Shown in pieces: positions 1 through 9,618 of a stretch of DNA of 64,000 bases (positions are counted from its first letter, which is position 1; every line of letters starts with the position of its first letter). The stretch is from Henriciella sp. Lineage in GTDB: Bacteria; Pseudomonadota; Alphaproteobacteria; Caulobacterales; Hyphomonadaceae. The position numbers and the translations under genes are program-made. The stretch is from positions 1 through 64,000 of the forward strand of contig JABSQB010000005.1 of the NCBI GenBank assembly GCA_013214545.1. Direction: 5' to 3'. The notes below the pieces were generated by a model that was given only the letters and a program-made list of their open reading frames with translations, ran no database searches and was not told where the DNA came from.

Positions 1-1839
1 TACGAGATTGAGGTTGAAGGCGGCAAAGCGCTCGCTTTGGGTGACTTTGATATTGGTCTGATCGGGGTGGCTGGCTTTGACAGCAGCTGGACCACGCGAC
101 TGGCGACACAGCAAGTGCTTCGCAATGACTCATCTGGAGACTTCGACCGCGACGTCCTGGTCGACCAGACCACTTATGACGCGATCGCAAACGCCCTTGG
201 GTCGATGACGGTTGGTTACGGCTTGCATGAAGTTTCGGGCACGCTATTTTATGTCCATTCGACCACCAAGGATGCTCAAATCTCTGTCGGTGAGGATGGC
301 AGTAACGAAATCCGTCACCGTGAGCGTTCTGCTTGGTATGAGCGTGAACTGACATCGTTCCAGCTCGCTGGTTCGCACGCATTTGGTGAGCTCGATCTCA
401 ACTGGCGTGGGTCAGTCGCGCAGTCGACTTATGACGCGCCGTATGAGCGTCAGCTTACCCGCGAAGTGATCGATGGCGTGCCGATCTACAATAACCAGCA
501 AGGCCGGTACAACATTCAGTTCACTGAACTGGTGGATGATGTCACGGGGTTTGGCCTGGATGGCACGTATACGTTTAACCTTGGTGACACGCGGGAGCTC
601 GTGCTTTCGGGCGGTTTCGATGACTCGTCCACTGAACGCTACTATAAGCAGTTCAACTTCCGCTTTAACGGCTCAGTCGTCACCGGGATCGACCCAACAG
701 CTCGTCCTGACTTCTTGTTTTCACCGGATAACATCGCGCCGAGCCGTTTCTTCCTGAACGAGTCTACGACCAATACGGACTTCTATGTTGCCGGGTTGGA
801 TGTCACATCTTACTTCGCGCAGGCCGATGTAGATGTGACCAACTTTATCAAAGCCACAGTCGGCTTGCGCCAGGAAAGCGGCGAGCAGTTTGTTCGCACC
901 TCCGACCGGTTTGGTAATCCCGGGCCAGAAGAGACGCGGATCGACAATGATTACACGCTTCCAGCTCTGACCTTTACCTGGAACTTTGCTGACGATCTCC
1001 AGCTGCGACTTGGGTACTCTGAGACCATCGCGCGGCCTCAGTTCCGGGAGCTCTCCGAAGCCTCCTACTTCGATACTGAGTCAGCGCGCACCTATCGGGG
1101 TAATAGCGGGCTGATCGACAGTGAATTCACCAACTATGATGCCCGCCTGGAATACTATATGGGCCGCAATCAGTTTGTGACCGGCGCTGCCTTCTTTAAG
1201 GAAATCGAAAATCCAATTGAAGAGCAGATCAACGAGCTGAGCTCGCTGGTCTATCAGACCACCTATATCAACGCACCGAAGGCCGAATTGTTCGGTTTCG
1301 AGCTTGAGTATCGCAACCGCTTCGAAATGCCGTTCGAAGGCACCTGGTGGCAGGATCGTGACTGGATCTTCTCCACCAACTACACCTTCACATCGGCAGA
1401 ACTGATCGTCGATCCAACTGATCTCGTATTCTCCGGAACTGAAAACAGAAATGTACTGGCGACGGATCTCGGTTTGAACAATGGCGATAAGCTTCAAGGC
1501 ACACCGGAAAACATTTTCAACCTGCAATTTGGTTGGGAAAGTGATGTCGAGCAAGCGACGCTGCTCGTCGGTTGGGTGGATGAGCGGATCCTCCAGCGCG
1601 GCGATCTCCGTCTTGGCCTCGAAGATGTGATTGAGGATCCTGGCATTCAGGTCGATTTTGTCTATCGCCGCGATTTTGCCTTTGGCGGTAAAGATCTGAC
1701 CTTTGGATTCAGCGCACGCAACCTGCTGGATGAGGCGCATGAGGAATTCGTGAACACGGCAACAGATATCGGTCGGATCGAGTTCAATACCTACGATCGT
1801 GGCACCAGTCTGTCCGCGAGCCTGACGGCCAAGTTCTAG
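1..1839 (+). CDS. TonB-dependent outer-membrane receptor, C-terminal part (5' truncated by window edge)
   Basis: The reading frame is already open at base 1, so about 612 residues of the C-terminal beta-barrel are visible and the signal peptide and plug lie outside the window. The sequence alternates short aromatic-rich strands with polar loops, contains the stretch YSETIARPQFRELS typical of the large TonB-dependent receptors of Caulobacterales, a late ARNLLDE segment, and ends in a terminal Phe (SLTAKF), the usual outer-membrane barrel signal. These receptors import siderophores, vitamins or oligosaccharides using TonB-ExbBD energy; the substrate cannot be told from this part. A strong hairpin follows the stop codon, so it is probably transcribed separately from the gsp operon downstream. 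Confidence 0.88.
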   Translation, partial: YEIEVEGGKALALGDFDIGLIGVAGFDSSWTTRLATQQVLRNDSSGDFDRDVLVDQTTYDAIANALGSMTVGYGLHEVSGTLFYVHSTTKDAQISVGEDGSNEIRHRERSAWYERELTSFQLAGSHAFGELDLNWRGSVAQSTYDAPYERQLTREVIDGVPIYNNQQGRYNIQFTELVDDVTGFGLDGTYTFNLGDTRELVLSGGFDDSSTERYYKQFNFRFNGSVVTGIDPTARPDFLFSPDNIAPSRFFLNESTTNTDFYVAGLDVTSYFAQADVDVTNFIKATVGLRQESGEQFVRTSDRFGNPGPEETRIDNDYTLPALTFTWNFADDLQLRLGYSETIARPQFRELSEASYFDTESARTYRGNSGLIDSEFTNYDARLEYYMGRNQFVTGAAFFKEIENPIEEQINELSSLVYQTTYINAPKAELFGFELEYRNRFEMPFEGTWWQDRDWIFSTNYTFTSAELIVDPTDLVFSGTENRNVLATDLGLNNGDKLQGTPENIFNLQFGWESDVEQATLLVGWVDERILQRGDLRLGLEDVIEDPGIQVDFVYRRDFAFGGKDLTFGFSARNLLDEAHEEFVNTATDIGRIEFNTYDRGTSLSASLTAKF

Positions 1840-1886
1840 GGGCAATCACAGCGCTGTCACAAAAGCGCAAAAGTGAACGATTAAGG

Positions 1887-1927
1887 CGAACCCTTACGAC
1901 CGGTTTTAACCGAGTTGTGAGGGTTCG
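1887..1927 (+). terminator. Long hairpin between the receptor gene and gspC
   Basis: CGAACCCTTACGAC pairs with GTTGTGAGGGTTCG (two G-T pairs), and after one bulged A the stem continues with CGGTT/AACCG around a two-base loop, giving about 19 pairs. Only a short T run (TTT, then CC) follows. Its position 48 bases after the receptor stop suggests a transcription terminator or an mRNA 3'-end stabiliser; a regulatory site for the gsp operon is the alternative. Confidence 0.5.
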
Positions 1928-2006
1928 TTTCCTAGAATTAAATGTGACAAAACACGGATTTAGCGTTTAAGGTTAAGGTTGAGCTTAGGGGCGAGGAGAG
2001 ACCAGA

Positions 2007-2903
2007 ATGGTAAGTGCCGCCCAAACGGCTCTTGAGAGATTGAGTGTAGCCGAACGCCCTGTGCGTTTGGCAATTGAGCTCATTCTCGTCATCGTATTGG
2101 CATTGCTCGCCGCGCGATTGGTTTGGGTCATTGCCTCTCCGGCGGATTCTGTTGCCACCTATACAGATCGCCCATTGCCAACACCCATGCGCGGGATGAG
2201 CAGTACGCTCGCGATTTCGACCGATCGATCGGTGCTGATCACTGACAATCCGTTCGATCAGGGCGAGGTTGAGTTGATCGTCGATGACGTGCCTGAAACC
2301 AATCTGAATCTGCAGCTGGATGGTCTGCGAATGTCGACCGAGAGCGACGGGGCTGGCAATGCGATCATCCGAACGCCAGATGGGCGCGGCAAGAATTATC
2401 GCATCGGTGATCAGATCCTGCCTGGCGTGACGCTGGAGAGAATTCTCTCGGACCGAGTTATTATTAACCGCGATGGCGCCGATGAAACGCTGATGCTGGG
2501 CGGACGCGGGGACGGCCTTTCCGTGATTTCCGATGATTCCCAGATCATTACCCCCGGTGGAAATTTTGAAACGGGACAATCCCCGGCTGCCGCTCCGTCT
2601 GAGAGCGGAGTGATTGAAGGTCAACTCGCGGGTCCAGAAGTGCTGTTCGGAGCGATAAATACAGGTCCACTCATAACCAATGGATCGCTTTCCGGATATC
2701 GCCTCAGTCCGATTGGCAGTGCAGATACTATGCGCCGCGCAGGTCTGCAGCCCGGCGACGTCTTGCTGCAAATAAATGGCACATCTGTTGCTGGGCTCGA
2801 TATGGACGATGTGGTTAGCCGCTTTTCTGGTATGGAAACAGTGGATTTAGAGATTAACAGGAACGGATCGTCGCGAACCGTTCGTTTGAAGTTTGGTGAG
2901 TAA
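2007..2903 (+). CDS. gspC: Type II secretion system protein GspC
   Basis: First gene of the type II secretion operon. GspC is the inner-membrane clamp that links the platform to the secretin. The 298-residue protein has a short cytoplasmic N-terminus, one membrane segment at about residues 24-45 (ELILVIVLALLAARLVWVIA), a periplasmic homology region at about 65-155, and a C-terminal PDZ domain at about 220-298 (LQPGDVLLQINGTSVAGLD). The ATG is preceded by GAGGAGAG, a good ribosome site. It ends 9 bases before gspD. Assignment rests on the architecture and on the following gspD-N genes. Confidence 0.9.
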   Translation: MVSAAQTALERLSVAERPVRLAIELILVIVLALLAARLVWVIASPADSVATYTDRPLPTPMRGMSSTLAISTDRSVLITDNPFDQGEVELIVDDVPETNLNLQLDGLRMSTESDGAGNAIIRTPDGRGKNYRIGDQILPGVTLERILSDRVIINRDGADETLMLGGRGDGLSVISDDSQIITPGGNFETGQSPAAAPSESGVIEGQLAGPEVLFGAINTGPLITNGSLSGYRLSPIGSADTMRRAGLQPGDVLLQINGTSVAGLDMDDVVSRFSGMETVDLEINRNGSSRTVRLKFGE

Positions 2904-2912
2904 GGTTTTCCG

Positions 2913-4847
2913 ATGAAACGATTGATTGCTGCATCTGCGATTGCGCTGGCAGTTCAGGGCTATGCTGCCGGGGAAATGAACTCGCCTCAGGCGGCGCGTC
3001 ATGTGCTGAGCTTGAACGATGTTGAGATTACTGCGCTCATCGATGACGTCTCGATTATCACCGGCAACACGTTCATCCTTCATCCGGATGTCCGGCGCAC
3101 GAAAGTGACTGTGATGTCGCAAGCGCCGATGACGACCAATGAAGTCTTCCAGGTCTTCCTTTCGACCTTGAGGGTGCACGGGTTTGCAGCGATCCCGGCA
3201 GGTCGCGGTGTTTACCGTGTTGTCCCTGAGCAGGCCGCCATCGGCGAGGCTGGCGTGACCAATACGGGACCGAACGCCTTCATCACGGAAGTCTTCAAGC
3301 TGGATAATTTCAGCGCCATCGAAGCCGCGCAAATGGTCAAGCCGCTGGTTGATGCACAAGGGCAGGTGGTCGCGAATGCACGTTCGAACACGCTAGTTCT
3401 GGTCGACTATGCCTCGAACATGCCGCGCTTGCGGGAAATCGTTGACGGTCTCGATGCTGACGACCGCACCAAAGTCGAGACTTTAGAGCTACGCAATGTC
3501 CCGGCTCGAGAAATTCAAAGCATTCTTACCGACTTGCTCAGCGACCGCGATGACAGTCCGGGCAACCGGTTTGAAGTCTCCGCCTCAAGCAGCTCCAACT
3601 CGATCGTTATCCGAGGTGATGAAACCACCGTGCAGCGGGCGATGCGGGTTGCGCGAGAATTGGACAAAAGCGATCCGGTTCGCGACAGTTTGCGTGTCAT
3701 CGAGCTGAAAAACTCTGACGCGATCGACATTGTTCCGATCCTGGAGCGGCTCGCCGAGACGATGGCTGAGCAATCTTCGCCAGGCGATCTGCAGACACCA
3801 GGCGCGACGATTGCCCATCACGAGCCGACCAACTCATTGGTCATCAGTGCGTCACCAGACACGATCCTCGCCATGGAGCGCGTGGTTGAGGCTCTGGATA
3901 AGCGCCGCGCGCAAGTGTTGGTCGAAGCGATCATTGTTGAAATGTCGGACAACACAGCGCGTGAGCTTGGGGTTCAGTTTCTGTTGTCAGGGACGGGCGA
4001 GTCGACCGTACCCTTCCTCAGTACGAACTTCTCGCGTTCGGCACCAAACCTCCTGTCGTTGGCGGGCGCTGTCGCGGATCCTGATGTGTTCGGCGGCACC
4101 AATCCCTTTACCGAGGGTGCGGTGAGTTCCTTGTTAGGGTTGGATGGTGCGTCTATTGGCGTCGGTGGCCGTGATGGCGACACGCTGTTTGGAGCCATTC
4201 TGACCGCGATCGAGAAAGACACGCAGTCAAAGGTCCTGTCCAAGCCGTTCAACATGACGCTGGATAATGGCACTTCTGAGCTGATCGTCGGGCAACAAAT
4301 CCCAGTCACAACAGGTGAGACGCTCAGCTCTGACAATAGCAATCCGTTCCGCACCGTCACGCGTCAGGATGTGGGCATTATCTTGCGGGTCACGCCCCGT
4401 ATCTCGGCCGATGACACGATCCGGATGGATATCTTCCAAGAAGTCTCGAGCATCTCGACCACATTGAGCAGCGGGACCGACGACTTCGTCACCAATCAAC
4501 GACAATTCACCACGAATGTCCTGGCAGACGACGGCGAGATCATCGTCATTGGCGGCCTGATCGAGCAGACTGACGAAACGGTCAATTCGAAAGTTCCGAT
4601 TGCTGGCGATATTCCGGTGGTCGGTAACCTGTTTAAGTCCGAAGGCACCACCTATGACCGGACCAATTTGATGGTGTTCATCCGTCCGACGATTGTACGC
4701 GATCGCGATGATGCGCGAGCCGTCACAGCGCGCAATTATCGCTACATTCGCGCGGAAGAATTGCTTCGCGGCGGCGATGATGAAACCATCTCCGATCTCG
4801 ATGTTTTCATTGGCAATGTGCTCGGCACGGAACCGCCGACGGAGTAA
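2913..4847 (+). CDS. gspD: Type II secretion system secretin GspD
   Basis: Outer-membrane secretin through which folded exoproteins leave the cell. The 644 residues begin with a signal peptide (MKRLIAASAIALAVQGYAAG), then an N0 domain (VLSLNDVEITALIDDVSIITG), N1-N3 ring-building repeats (ELRNVPAREIQSILTDLL; DSLRVIELKNSDAIDIVPIL) and a C-terminal secretin domain with VEAIIVEMSDNTARELGVQF, VLSKPFNMTLDNGTSELIVG and the closing VPIAGDIPVVGNLFKS. The C-terminal S domain is short and no GspS pilotin gene is seen nearby. It follows gspC by 9 bases. Confidence 0.96.
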   Translation: MKRLIAASAIALAVQGYAAGEMNSPQAARHVLSLNDVEITALIDDVSIITGNTFILHPDVRRTKVTVMSQAPMTTNEVFQVFLSTLRVHGFAAIPAGRGVYRVVPEQAAIGEAGVTNTGPNAFITEVFKLDNFSAIEAAQMVKPLVDAQGQVVANARSNTLVLVDYASNMPRLREIVDGLDADDRTKVETLELRNVPAREIQSILTDLLSDRDDSPGNRFEVSASSSSNSIVIRGDETTVQRAMRVARELDKSDPVRDSLRVIELKNSDAIDIVPILERLAETMAEQSSPGDLQTPGATIAHHEPTNSLVISASPDTILAMERVVEALDKRRAQVLVEAIIVEMSDNTARELGVQFLLSGTGESTVPFLSTNFSRSAPNLLSLAGAVADPDVFGGTNPFTEGAVSSLLGLDGASIGVGGRDGDTLFGAILTAIEKDTQSKVLSKPFNMTLDNGTSELIVGQQIPVTTGETLSSDNSNPFRTVTRQDVGIILRVTPRISADDTIRMDIFQEVSSISTTLSSGTDDFVTNQRQFTTNVLADDGEIIVIGGLIEQTDETVNSKVPIAGDIPVVGNLFKSEGTTYDRTNLMVFIRPTIVRDRDDARAVTARNYRYIRAEELLRGGDDETISDLDVFIGNVLGTEPPTE

Positions 4848-4895
4848 CGCGAAGCGGGGGTCAAATTCTCCCCTGAAACAGTGTACACATAGACT

Positions 4896-6383
4896 ATGAG
4901 TCAGACTGACACGGATCTTTCTTATTCCTTCGCCCGCGACAAGGGCGTTGTCGTCCTTCCGGGTGGAGGCGGGGATATCCGGCTTGGTGTGCGCAAAGGT
5001 GCCGACCCGTTTAGCCTGATCGAGGCGCGCCGTGTGTTGCGACGCCCGCTTCAGGTGCAGGCTATGGAAGCGCAAGAATTCGAACGCGCGCTCACCGAAC
5101 GCTATGCCCGCGATGGCGTCAGCGGGGATGAGGCTGAAGCGGCGTTGGACAATCAGGGCGGACTGGCCAGCTTGGTTGATGGCATTCCGGAAACCGCTGA
5201 CTTGCTCGACGGCGATGATGATGCGCCCGTCATCCGCCTCATCAATGGTCTGATTTATGAGGCGGTGAACCGCAAAGCCTCCGATATTCACATCGAACCG
5301 CATGAGGACAATCTCTCGGTGCGTTACCGCATTGATGGCGTGTTGCAGGAAGTTCTGACACCAACTCGTCGCCTGGCCGCGCCGCTGACGTCGCGGATCA
5401 AGGTCATGGCGCGGCTGGATATCGCGGAGAAGCGCATTCCTCAGGATGGTCGGATCTCGCTTTCGATTGGCGGACGCAGCATTGATGTCCGGGTTTCGAC
5501 CCTGCCAAGCCGTTATGGCGAACGAGTAACCATGCGCCTGCTTGATACTCGAAATGCGCTGCTCGGCCTCGACGAACTGGGCATGGACGAGGTCACGCTG
5601 GATCGGTTCCGCGAAATCCTCGCTCAGCCGAACGGCATCACATTGGTCACTGGCCCGACCGGTTCAGGGAAAACGACAACGCTCTATTCAGCTCTGTCGG
5701 TTCTGAACAATGGCGAGCGCAATGTGATGACGCTCGAAGACCCGATTGAGTATGGGCTTGAGGGCATCAGCCAGACCCAGATGCACCACAAGGTCGGCCT
5801 GACCTTCGCGGCGACCCTGCGCGCAATCCTTCGGCACGATCCAGATGTCGTCATGGTCGGTGAGATCCGTGATCTTGAAACCGCCAAAGTGGCGTTTGAG
5901 TTTGCCTCGACCGGGCGCCCGGTTCTGTCGACCGTGCACACGAATAGCGCTGCGGGCGCCATCCAGCGGCTGCGGGATATGGGGATTGAGCCCTATGTGC
6001 TCGCCGCGACCCTGAAAGCCGTCATTGCGCAACGTCTGGTGCGTAAATTGTGTGATCATTGTTGCAAACCGCACCAGTCCACACCGGAAGAACTCGCCAT
6101 GTTCGGGCTGACGCCGGAAGAGGCACCGCAGCTCTGGCGCCCGACTGGATGCATGGCTTGCAACAATACCGGCTATAATGGCCGCCTTGGCGTGTATGAG
6201 TTGATTTCCGTGAATAGCGGCTTGCGAGATCTGATCCGCGCAGATGGATCCGAAGATGCGATCCAGGACATGGCCTTCGCTGAGCATGACACTCTGTTCC
6301 GGAATGCAGCGCGCTACGTGAAGACCGGACAGACCAGCGTAGAGGAAGTCTTACGGGTTTGCCGACGCGAAGAGGAGCACTAG
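4896..6383 (+). CDS. gspE: Type II secretion system ATPase GspE
   Basis: Cytoplasmic hexameric ATPase that powers pseudopilus assembly. The 495-residue protein has an N-terminal domain, Walker A GPTGSGKTTT at about residue 253, an Asp box, Walker B LRHDPDVVMVGEIRD, a His box (STVHTNSAAGA) and the zinc-binding tetracysteine pair LCDHC...GCMAC near residues 385-430. The invariant AIVQRLVRKLC-type segment appears here as AVIAQRLVRKLC. It starts 48 bases after gspD, the widest gap in the operon, and no strong ribosome site is visible there. Confidence 0.96.
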   Translation: MSQTDTDLSYSFARDKGVVVLPGGGGDIRLGVRKGADPFSLIEARRVLRRPLQVQAMEAQEFERALTERYARDGVSGDEAEAALDNQGGLASLVDGIPETADLLDGDDDAPVIRLINGLIYEAVNRKASDIHIEPHEDNLSVRYRIDGVLQEVLTPTRRLAAPLTSRIKVMARLDIAEKRIPQDGRISLSIGGRSIDVRVSTLPSRYGERVTMRLLDTRNALLGLDELGMDEVTLDRFREILAQPNGITLVTGPTGSGKTTTLYSALSVLNNGERNVMTLEDPIEYGLEGISQTQMHHKVGLTFAATLRAILRHDPDVVMVGEIRDLETAKVAFEFASTGRPVLSTVHTNSAAGAIQRLRDMGIEPYVLAATLKAVIAQRLVRKLCDHCCKPHQSTPEELAMFGLTPEEAPQLWRPTGCMACNNTGYNGRLGVYELISVNSGLRDLIRADGSEDAIQDMAFAEHDTLFRNAARYVKTGQTSVEEVLRVCRREEEH

Positions 6384-6386
6384 GCG

Positions 6387-7598
6387 ATGGCGGTCTATGA
6401 CTATGTCGCCATTGGTGCTGACGGCAAACGCGCAACTGGCGTTATCACAGCAGATTCGGCCCGTTCTGCTCGCAAGGAGTTGCGGTTGCGCCAGCTCTCG
6501 CCGCTGGACGTAAAGGAATCCCGTCAGAAATCGGCGAGCAAAGCCGGTGGTCGCGGCAGCTTGTCCGGCAATGATCTGGTCCTGACCACCCGCCAGCTTG
6601 CCATGCTGATCAAGTCTGGCGCGACGGTCGAAGAAGCGCTTGGCGCAATCGCGAGCGAAGCCGAAAAACCGAGCACACGTCGGGTGCTGATCAATGTCCG
6701 TGGCAGTGTGCAGGAAGGGTATTCCTTCTCTGAAGCGCTCAGCCAATCCTCAAAAGCGTTCCCGCCTTACTACCGCGCTGTGGTCGCGGCCGGACAGTCT
6801 TCCGGGCGTCTCGGCGATGTCATGGAACGTCTCGCGACGCACCTCGAAAAGTCGCGAAAGCTGAAAAACAAGCTGCTTTCTGCTCTGATCTATCCGGCGG
6901 TCCTCGCCTGCGTCGCGCTATTGGTCGTGGTCTTGCTCCTGGTTTTTGTGGTGCCCGCCGTGATCGAACAATTCGAGACTTTGGGTCAGGAGCTGCCACC
7001 GCTGACCAATGCGGTGATCGGAATCTCTGAGTTTATGCGCGGATGGGGATTGATCATCTTGCCTGTCATCGCGTTTGGACTGTGGTTGCTGCGGGGCGCG
7101 TTTCAAACACCAGCGATCAAAGCGCGTTGGGATGGATTGGTGCTCAGGTTGCCTCTGCTGGGCAAAGTCATCCGAAGCGCCAATGCGGCGCAATTCGCGC
7201 GCACATTCGCGACGCTCTCCGGCAGCGGGGCAACGGTGCCCGATGCGCTGGTCGCGGCAAAAGGCTCAGTCGGCAATGAAGTCTTCCGGCAAGCGGCCGT
7301 GAAAGTGCGCCGCCAAGTGGAAGAGGGGCAACCTCTAAACCGCGCGATGCGCCAGACCGGCGCCTTTCCGCCAATGCTGGTGCATATGGTGGCCAGTGGG
7401 GAACGCGGCGGCGATTTGCCAGCCATGACGTCGCGCGCGGCTGATTACATGGAAGAAGAACTCGACAGCAACGCGACGGTCGCACTCGGACTGCTCGAAC
7501 CGCTGTTGATTGTCATGCTCGCGGGGATTGTTGCAATGATTGTATTAGCCATCATGCTGCCCATTCTGCAGCTTAACACGATGGCGATTGGTGCCTGA
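6387..7598 (+). CDS. gspF: Type II secretion system inner-membrane protein GspF
   Basis: Polytopic platform protein of the secretion machine. At 403 residues it has the normal family length. Two repeated cytoplasmic T2SSF domains each carry the usual signature (LVLTTRQLAMLIKSGATVEEALGAI; AQFARTFATLSGSGATVPDAL) and are separated by membrane segments around residues 170-195 and 220-240, with a last one near 370-395 (LLIVMLAGIVAMIVLAIMLP). The start codon lies 3 bases after the gspE stop, so the two are translationally linked. Confidence 0.95.
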   Translation: MAVYDYVAIGADGKRATGVITADSARSARKELRLRQLSPLDVKESRQKSASKAGGRGSLSGNDLVLTTRQLAMLIKSGATVEEALGAIASEAEKPSTRRVLINVRGSVQEGYSFSEALSQSSKAFPPYYRAVVAAGQSSGRLGDVMERLATHLEKSRKLKNKLLSALIYPAVLACVALLVVVLLLVFVVPAVIEQFETLGQELPPLTNAVIGISEFMRGWGLIILPVIAFGLWLLRGAFQTPAIKARWDGLVLRLPLLGKVIRSANAAQFARTFATLSGSGATVPDALVAAKGSVGNEVFRQAAVKVRRQVEEGQPLNRAMRQTGAFPPMLVHMVASGERGGDLPAMTSRAADYMEEELDSNATVALGLLEPLLIVMLAGIVAMIVLAIMLPILQLNTMAIGA

Positions 7599-7609
7599 GG
7601 AAGATTAAA

Positions 7610-8059
7610 ATGAAAAATCTCAAGAAACAGCGTCGCGACCGCCAACGCGGTTTTACTCTAACCGAGATCATGGTCGTCGTGTTCATCATCGGCCTGCTCT
7701 CCACGGTCGTGTTGATCAATGTCACAGGCGCGATGAGCCAGGGTCGAACGACGAAAGCCGCCACAGACATCACGCGCCTCTCAGGAGCGCTGCAATCCTA
7801 TAATGGCGACATGTTTGCCTTCCCAACTCAGCAACAGGGTTTGGAAGCTTTGGTGACGAAGCCTGACAATGCGCCGGACGGTAATCGCTACCGACCGGGC
7901 GGCTATATTCAGAAGCTGCCGGATGATCCTTGGGGCCGGCCTTACATTTACGAAGTGCCTGGCGATGATGGGCGTCCTTATGACCTCTACTCGCTCGGCG
8001 CGGATGGACGCGAAGGAGGGGAAGAGGACAATGCCGACATCAGTATCTGGGATATTTAG
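7610..8059 (+). CDS. gspG: Major pseudopilin GspG
   Basis: Major subunit of the periplasmic pseudopilus. The 149-residue precursor has a basic leader and the prepilin peptidase site RG/FTLTEI followed by a hydrophobic helix (MVVVFIIGLLSTVVLINV), with Glu at mature position 5. The C-terminal half holds the calcium-loop features of GspG (YIQKLPDDPWGRPYIYEVPG; YDLYSLGADGREGGE). No prepilin peptidase (gspO) gene is in the window, so cleavage must be done by an enzyme encoded elsewhere. It sits 11 bases after gspF. Confidence 0.96.
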   Translation: MKNLKKQRRDRQRGFTLTEIMVVVFIIGLLSTVVLINVTGAMSQGRTTKAATDITRLSGALQSYNGDMFAFPTQQQGLEALVTKPDNAPDGNRYRPGGYIQKLPDDPWGRPYIYEVPGDDGRPYDLYSLGADGREGGEEDNADISIWDI

Positions 8060-8094
8060 GCGGTCGCCTGACGCCTGACTGAAAGCCAGAGCCC

Positions 8095-8565
8095 GTGAGC
8101 CACGCCCGTCGATACAGCGCCCAGCGCGGAATGACTTTAGTTGAAGTCATGATGGTGCTGTTCATTATCGGACTGACCGCCGGGATCGTCACGCTGACGC
8201 TGCCCCAGCGCCCGACCGATGAGCAGGCGAGCGCGCAAGCATTCGCGACCGTGCTCCGCGATGCTCAGGAACAAGCGATTTTCGCCGGACAGCCGCTTGG
8301 GTTGAAGCTCTCAGAGCAGGGCTACACTCTGGTGCAGTGGCGGCGCGATGGCTGGCGCCCGGCCGCTCGCACCGAAACCTTGCCACGAGCGATGGATTTA
8401 ACCTTCGAGACCGCGGAAGGTCGCCCGCGCCCAGAAGGATGGCCGGAACTGATCTTCGATCCGACCGGCATTGTTCAACCAGCGGAATTCCAGCTGCGCG
8501 CCCGCGGTGTGCGGATTGACATCACACTGCTGGAGTCCGGGGAGGTGCGGCTTGTCGAACGCTAA
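8095..8565 (+). CDS. gspH: Minor pseudopilin GspH
   Basis: Minor pseudopilin of the type II secretion tip complex. The 156-residue product starts at GTG and has a short basic leader with prepilin site RG/MTLVEV and hydrophobic helix MMVLFIIGLTAGIVTLTLP. The mature part matches the GspH pattern (FATVLRDAQEQAIFAGQPLGLKL, WRRDGWRP). The stop codon lies inside the next gene. Order in the operon supports H rather than another minor pseudopilin. Confidence 0.9.
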   Translation: MSHARRYSAQRGMTLVEVMMVLFIIGLTAGIVTLTLPQRPTDEQASAQAFATVLRDAQEQAIFAGQPLGLKLSEQGYTLVQWRRDGWRPAARTETLPRAMDLTFETAEGRPRPEGWPELIFDPTGIVQPAEFQLRARGVRIDITLLESGEVRLVER

Positions 8566-8998
8566 ACCCTCCCAAGTTAGCCCCCCGCCAGAAGCCGGGT
8601 TCAGCCTGGTCGAAACGGTAGCGGCGATGGGCATCCTCGCCATGGCTGCCATTCCGCTTTTGCAGATCACCACGGAAGCCAATCGTAATGCCGCCAGCCT
8701 TGAGGCACGTTTGCTCGCCCGTACGGTGGCTGAGAACGAGATGGCGCGCGCCATGGCGACTCGAACCATCCTTGATGGCGGCATCGTCACCGACCAAGAG
8801 GTTCAGATGGGCCGGACCTATGTCTGGACCCGAACCACGAGCGCAGCCCAGATCGGCCAGCTGCAAAACCTGAGAGTCGACGTCCGCCTGGCGGAAAGCG
8901 AACAGGTGCTCGCCAGTCTGATCAGCTTGAAATACATCCCGGCTAATCTGGCAGGCACACCGAACGTGCCGCAAACGCCAGAGGAGGGGGAGGAGTGA
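8552..8998 (+). CDS. gspI: Minor pseudopilin GspI
   Basis: Minor pseudopilin, 148 residues. I chose the TTG at 8552 because GGGGAGG lies 6-12 bases upstream inside the end of gspH and because it gives a short normal leader before the prepilin site AG/FSLVET. A longer frame from 8471 would run through gspH codons and give an abnormally long leader. The start therefore overlaps gspH by 14 bases. The remainder (AMGILAMAAIPLLQITTEANRNA, ENEMARAMATR) fits the GspI family. Confidence 0.9.
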   Translation: MSNAKPSQVSPPPEAGFSLVETVAAMGILAMAAIPLLQITTEANRNAASLEARLLARTVAENEMARAMATRTILDGGIVTDQEVQMGRTYVWTRTTSAAQIGQLQNLRVDVRLAESEQVLASLISLKYIPANLAGTPNVPQTPEEGEE

Positions 8999-9618
8999 CC
9001 CGCCCAGTCTCCCCTCAGGCCGGTTTCACCCTCGCAGAAACCCTGGTCGCTTTGTTCATTCTTGCGATCGTTTCGTCCGCCGGCGCAGCGCTCCTGATTG
9101 GCGCGACGACGACCAGCCAGCAGATCCGGGACCAGGAACAGATCACGCGCCAGCTCGATGTGGCCCAGCGCCTGATCCGGCAGGACATCATGGCGATGGA
9201 CACCCGCGCTGTCAGGTCGACGGATGGGTTTTCGGGCGCGATCAATCTCTATGGAGAGAAACCGCGAGGCGAGGCGCCATTTCTGACTTTCGTGCGCAGC
9301 GGATGGCTGAACCCTGGCTATGTCGAACCCCGCAGCGGATTGCAGTCTGTCGCTTACGCGCTGCGCGATGGCGATCTCATTCGCGAAGCCAGTCTGCGCC
9401 CGGATGCGACGTCCGGAACGCCGGTTTCATCTCGCGTGCTTTTGAACAATGTGCGCACAGTAGAGCTCGGGTTTCAGCGCGGAGACCAGGTCTCCGAGTT
9501 CTGGAATGGCGATAGCGAGCTGACGCGCAGCCTCCTCCCGGACTTGATTAAGATGACCATATTGTTCGAGGACGGCACGCAACTGACGCTGGCGGCTCTG
9601 ACCGGAGGGCAGGCATGA
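8995..9618 (+). CDS. gspJ: Minor pseudopilin GspJ
   Basis: Minor pseudopilin of the tip complex, 207 residues. It starts at GTG, overlapping the gspI stop by 4 bases. The leader is short, the prepilin site is AG/FTLAETLVALFILAIVSS, and the globular part has the GspJ pattern RQLDVAQRLIRQDIMAMDTR with a later DLIREASLRP segment. It overlaps gspK by ATGA. Confidence 0.92.
   Translation: MTRPVSPQAGFTLAETLVALFILAIVSSAGAALLIGATTTSQQIRDQEQITRQLDVAQRLIRQDIMAMDTRAVRSTDGFSGAINLYGEKPRGEAPFLTFVRSGWLNPGYVEPRSGLQSVAYALRDGDLIREASLRPDATSGTPVSSRVLLNNVRTVELGFQRGDQVSEFWNGDSELTRSLLPDLIKMTILFEDGTQLTLAALTGGQA

Noticed and set aside
4227-5303. A 358-codon minus-strand frame across the gspD/gspE junction
   Set aside because: Both gspD and gspE are certain on the plus strand; the frame has no domain and spans their junction.
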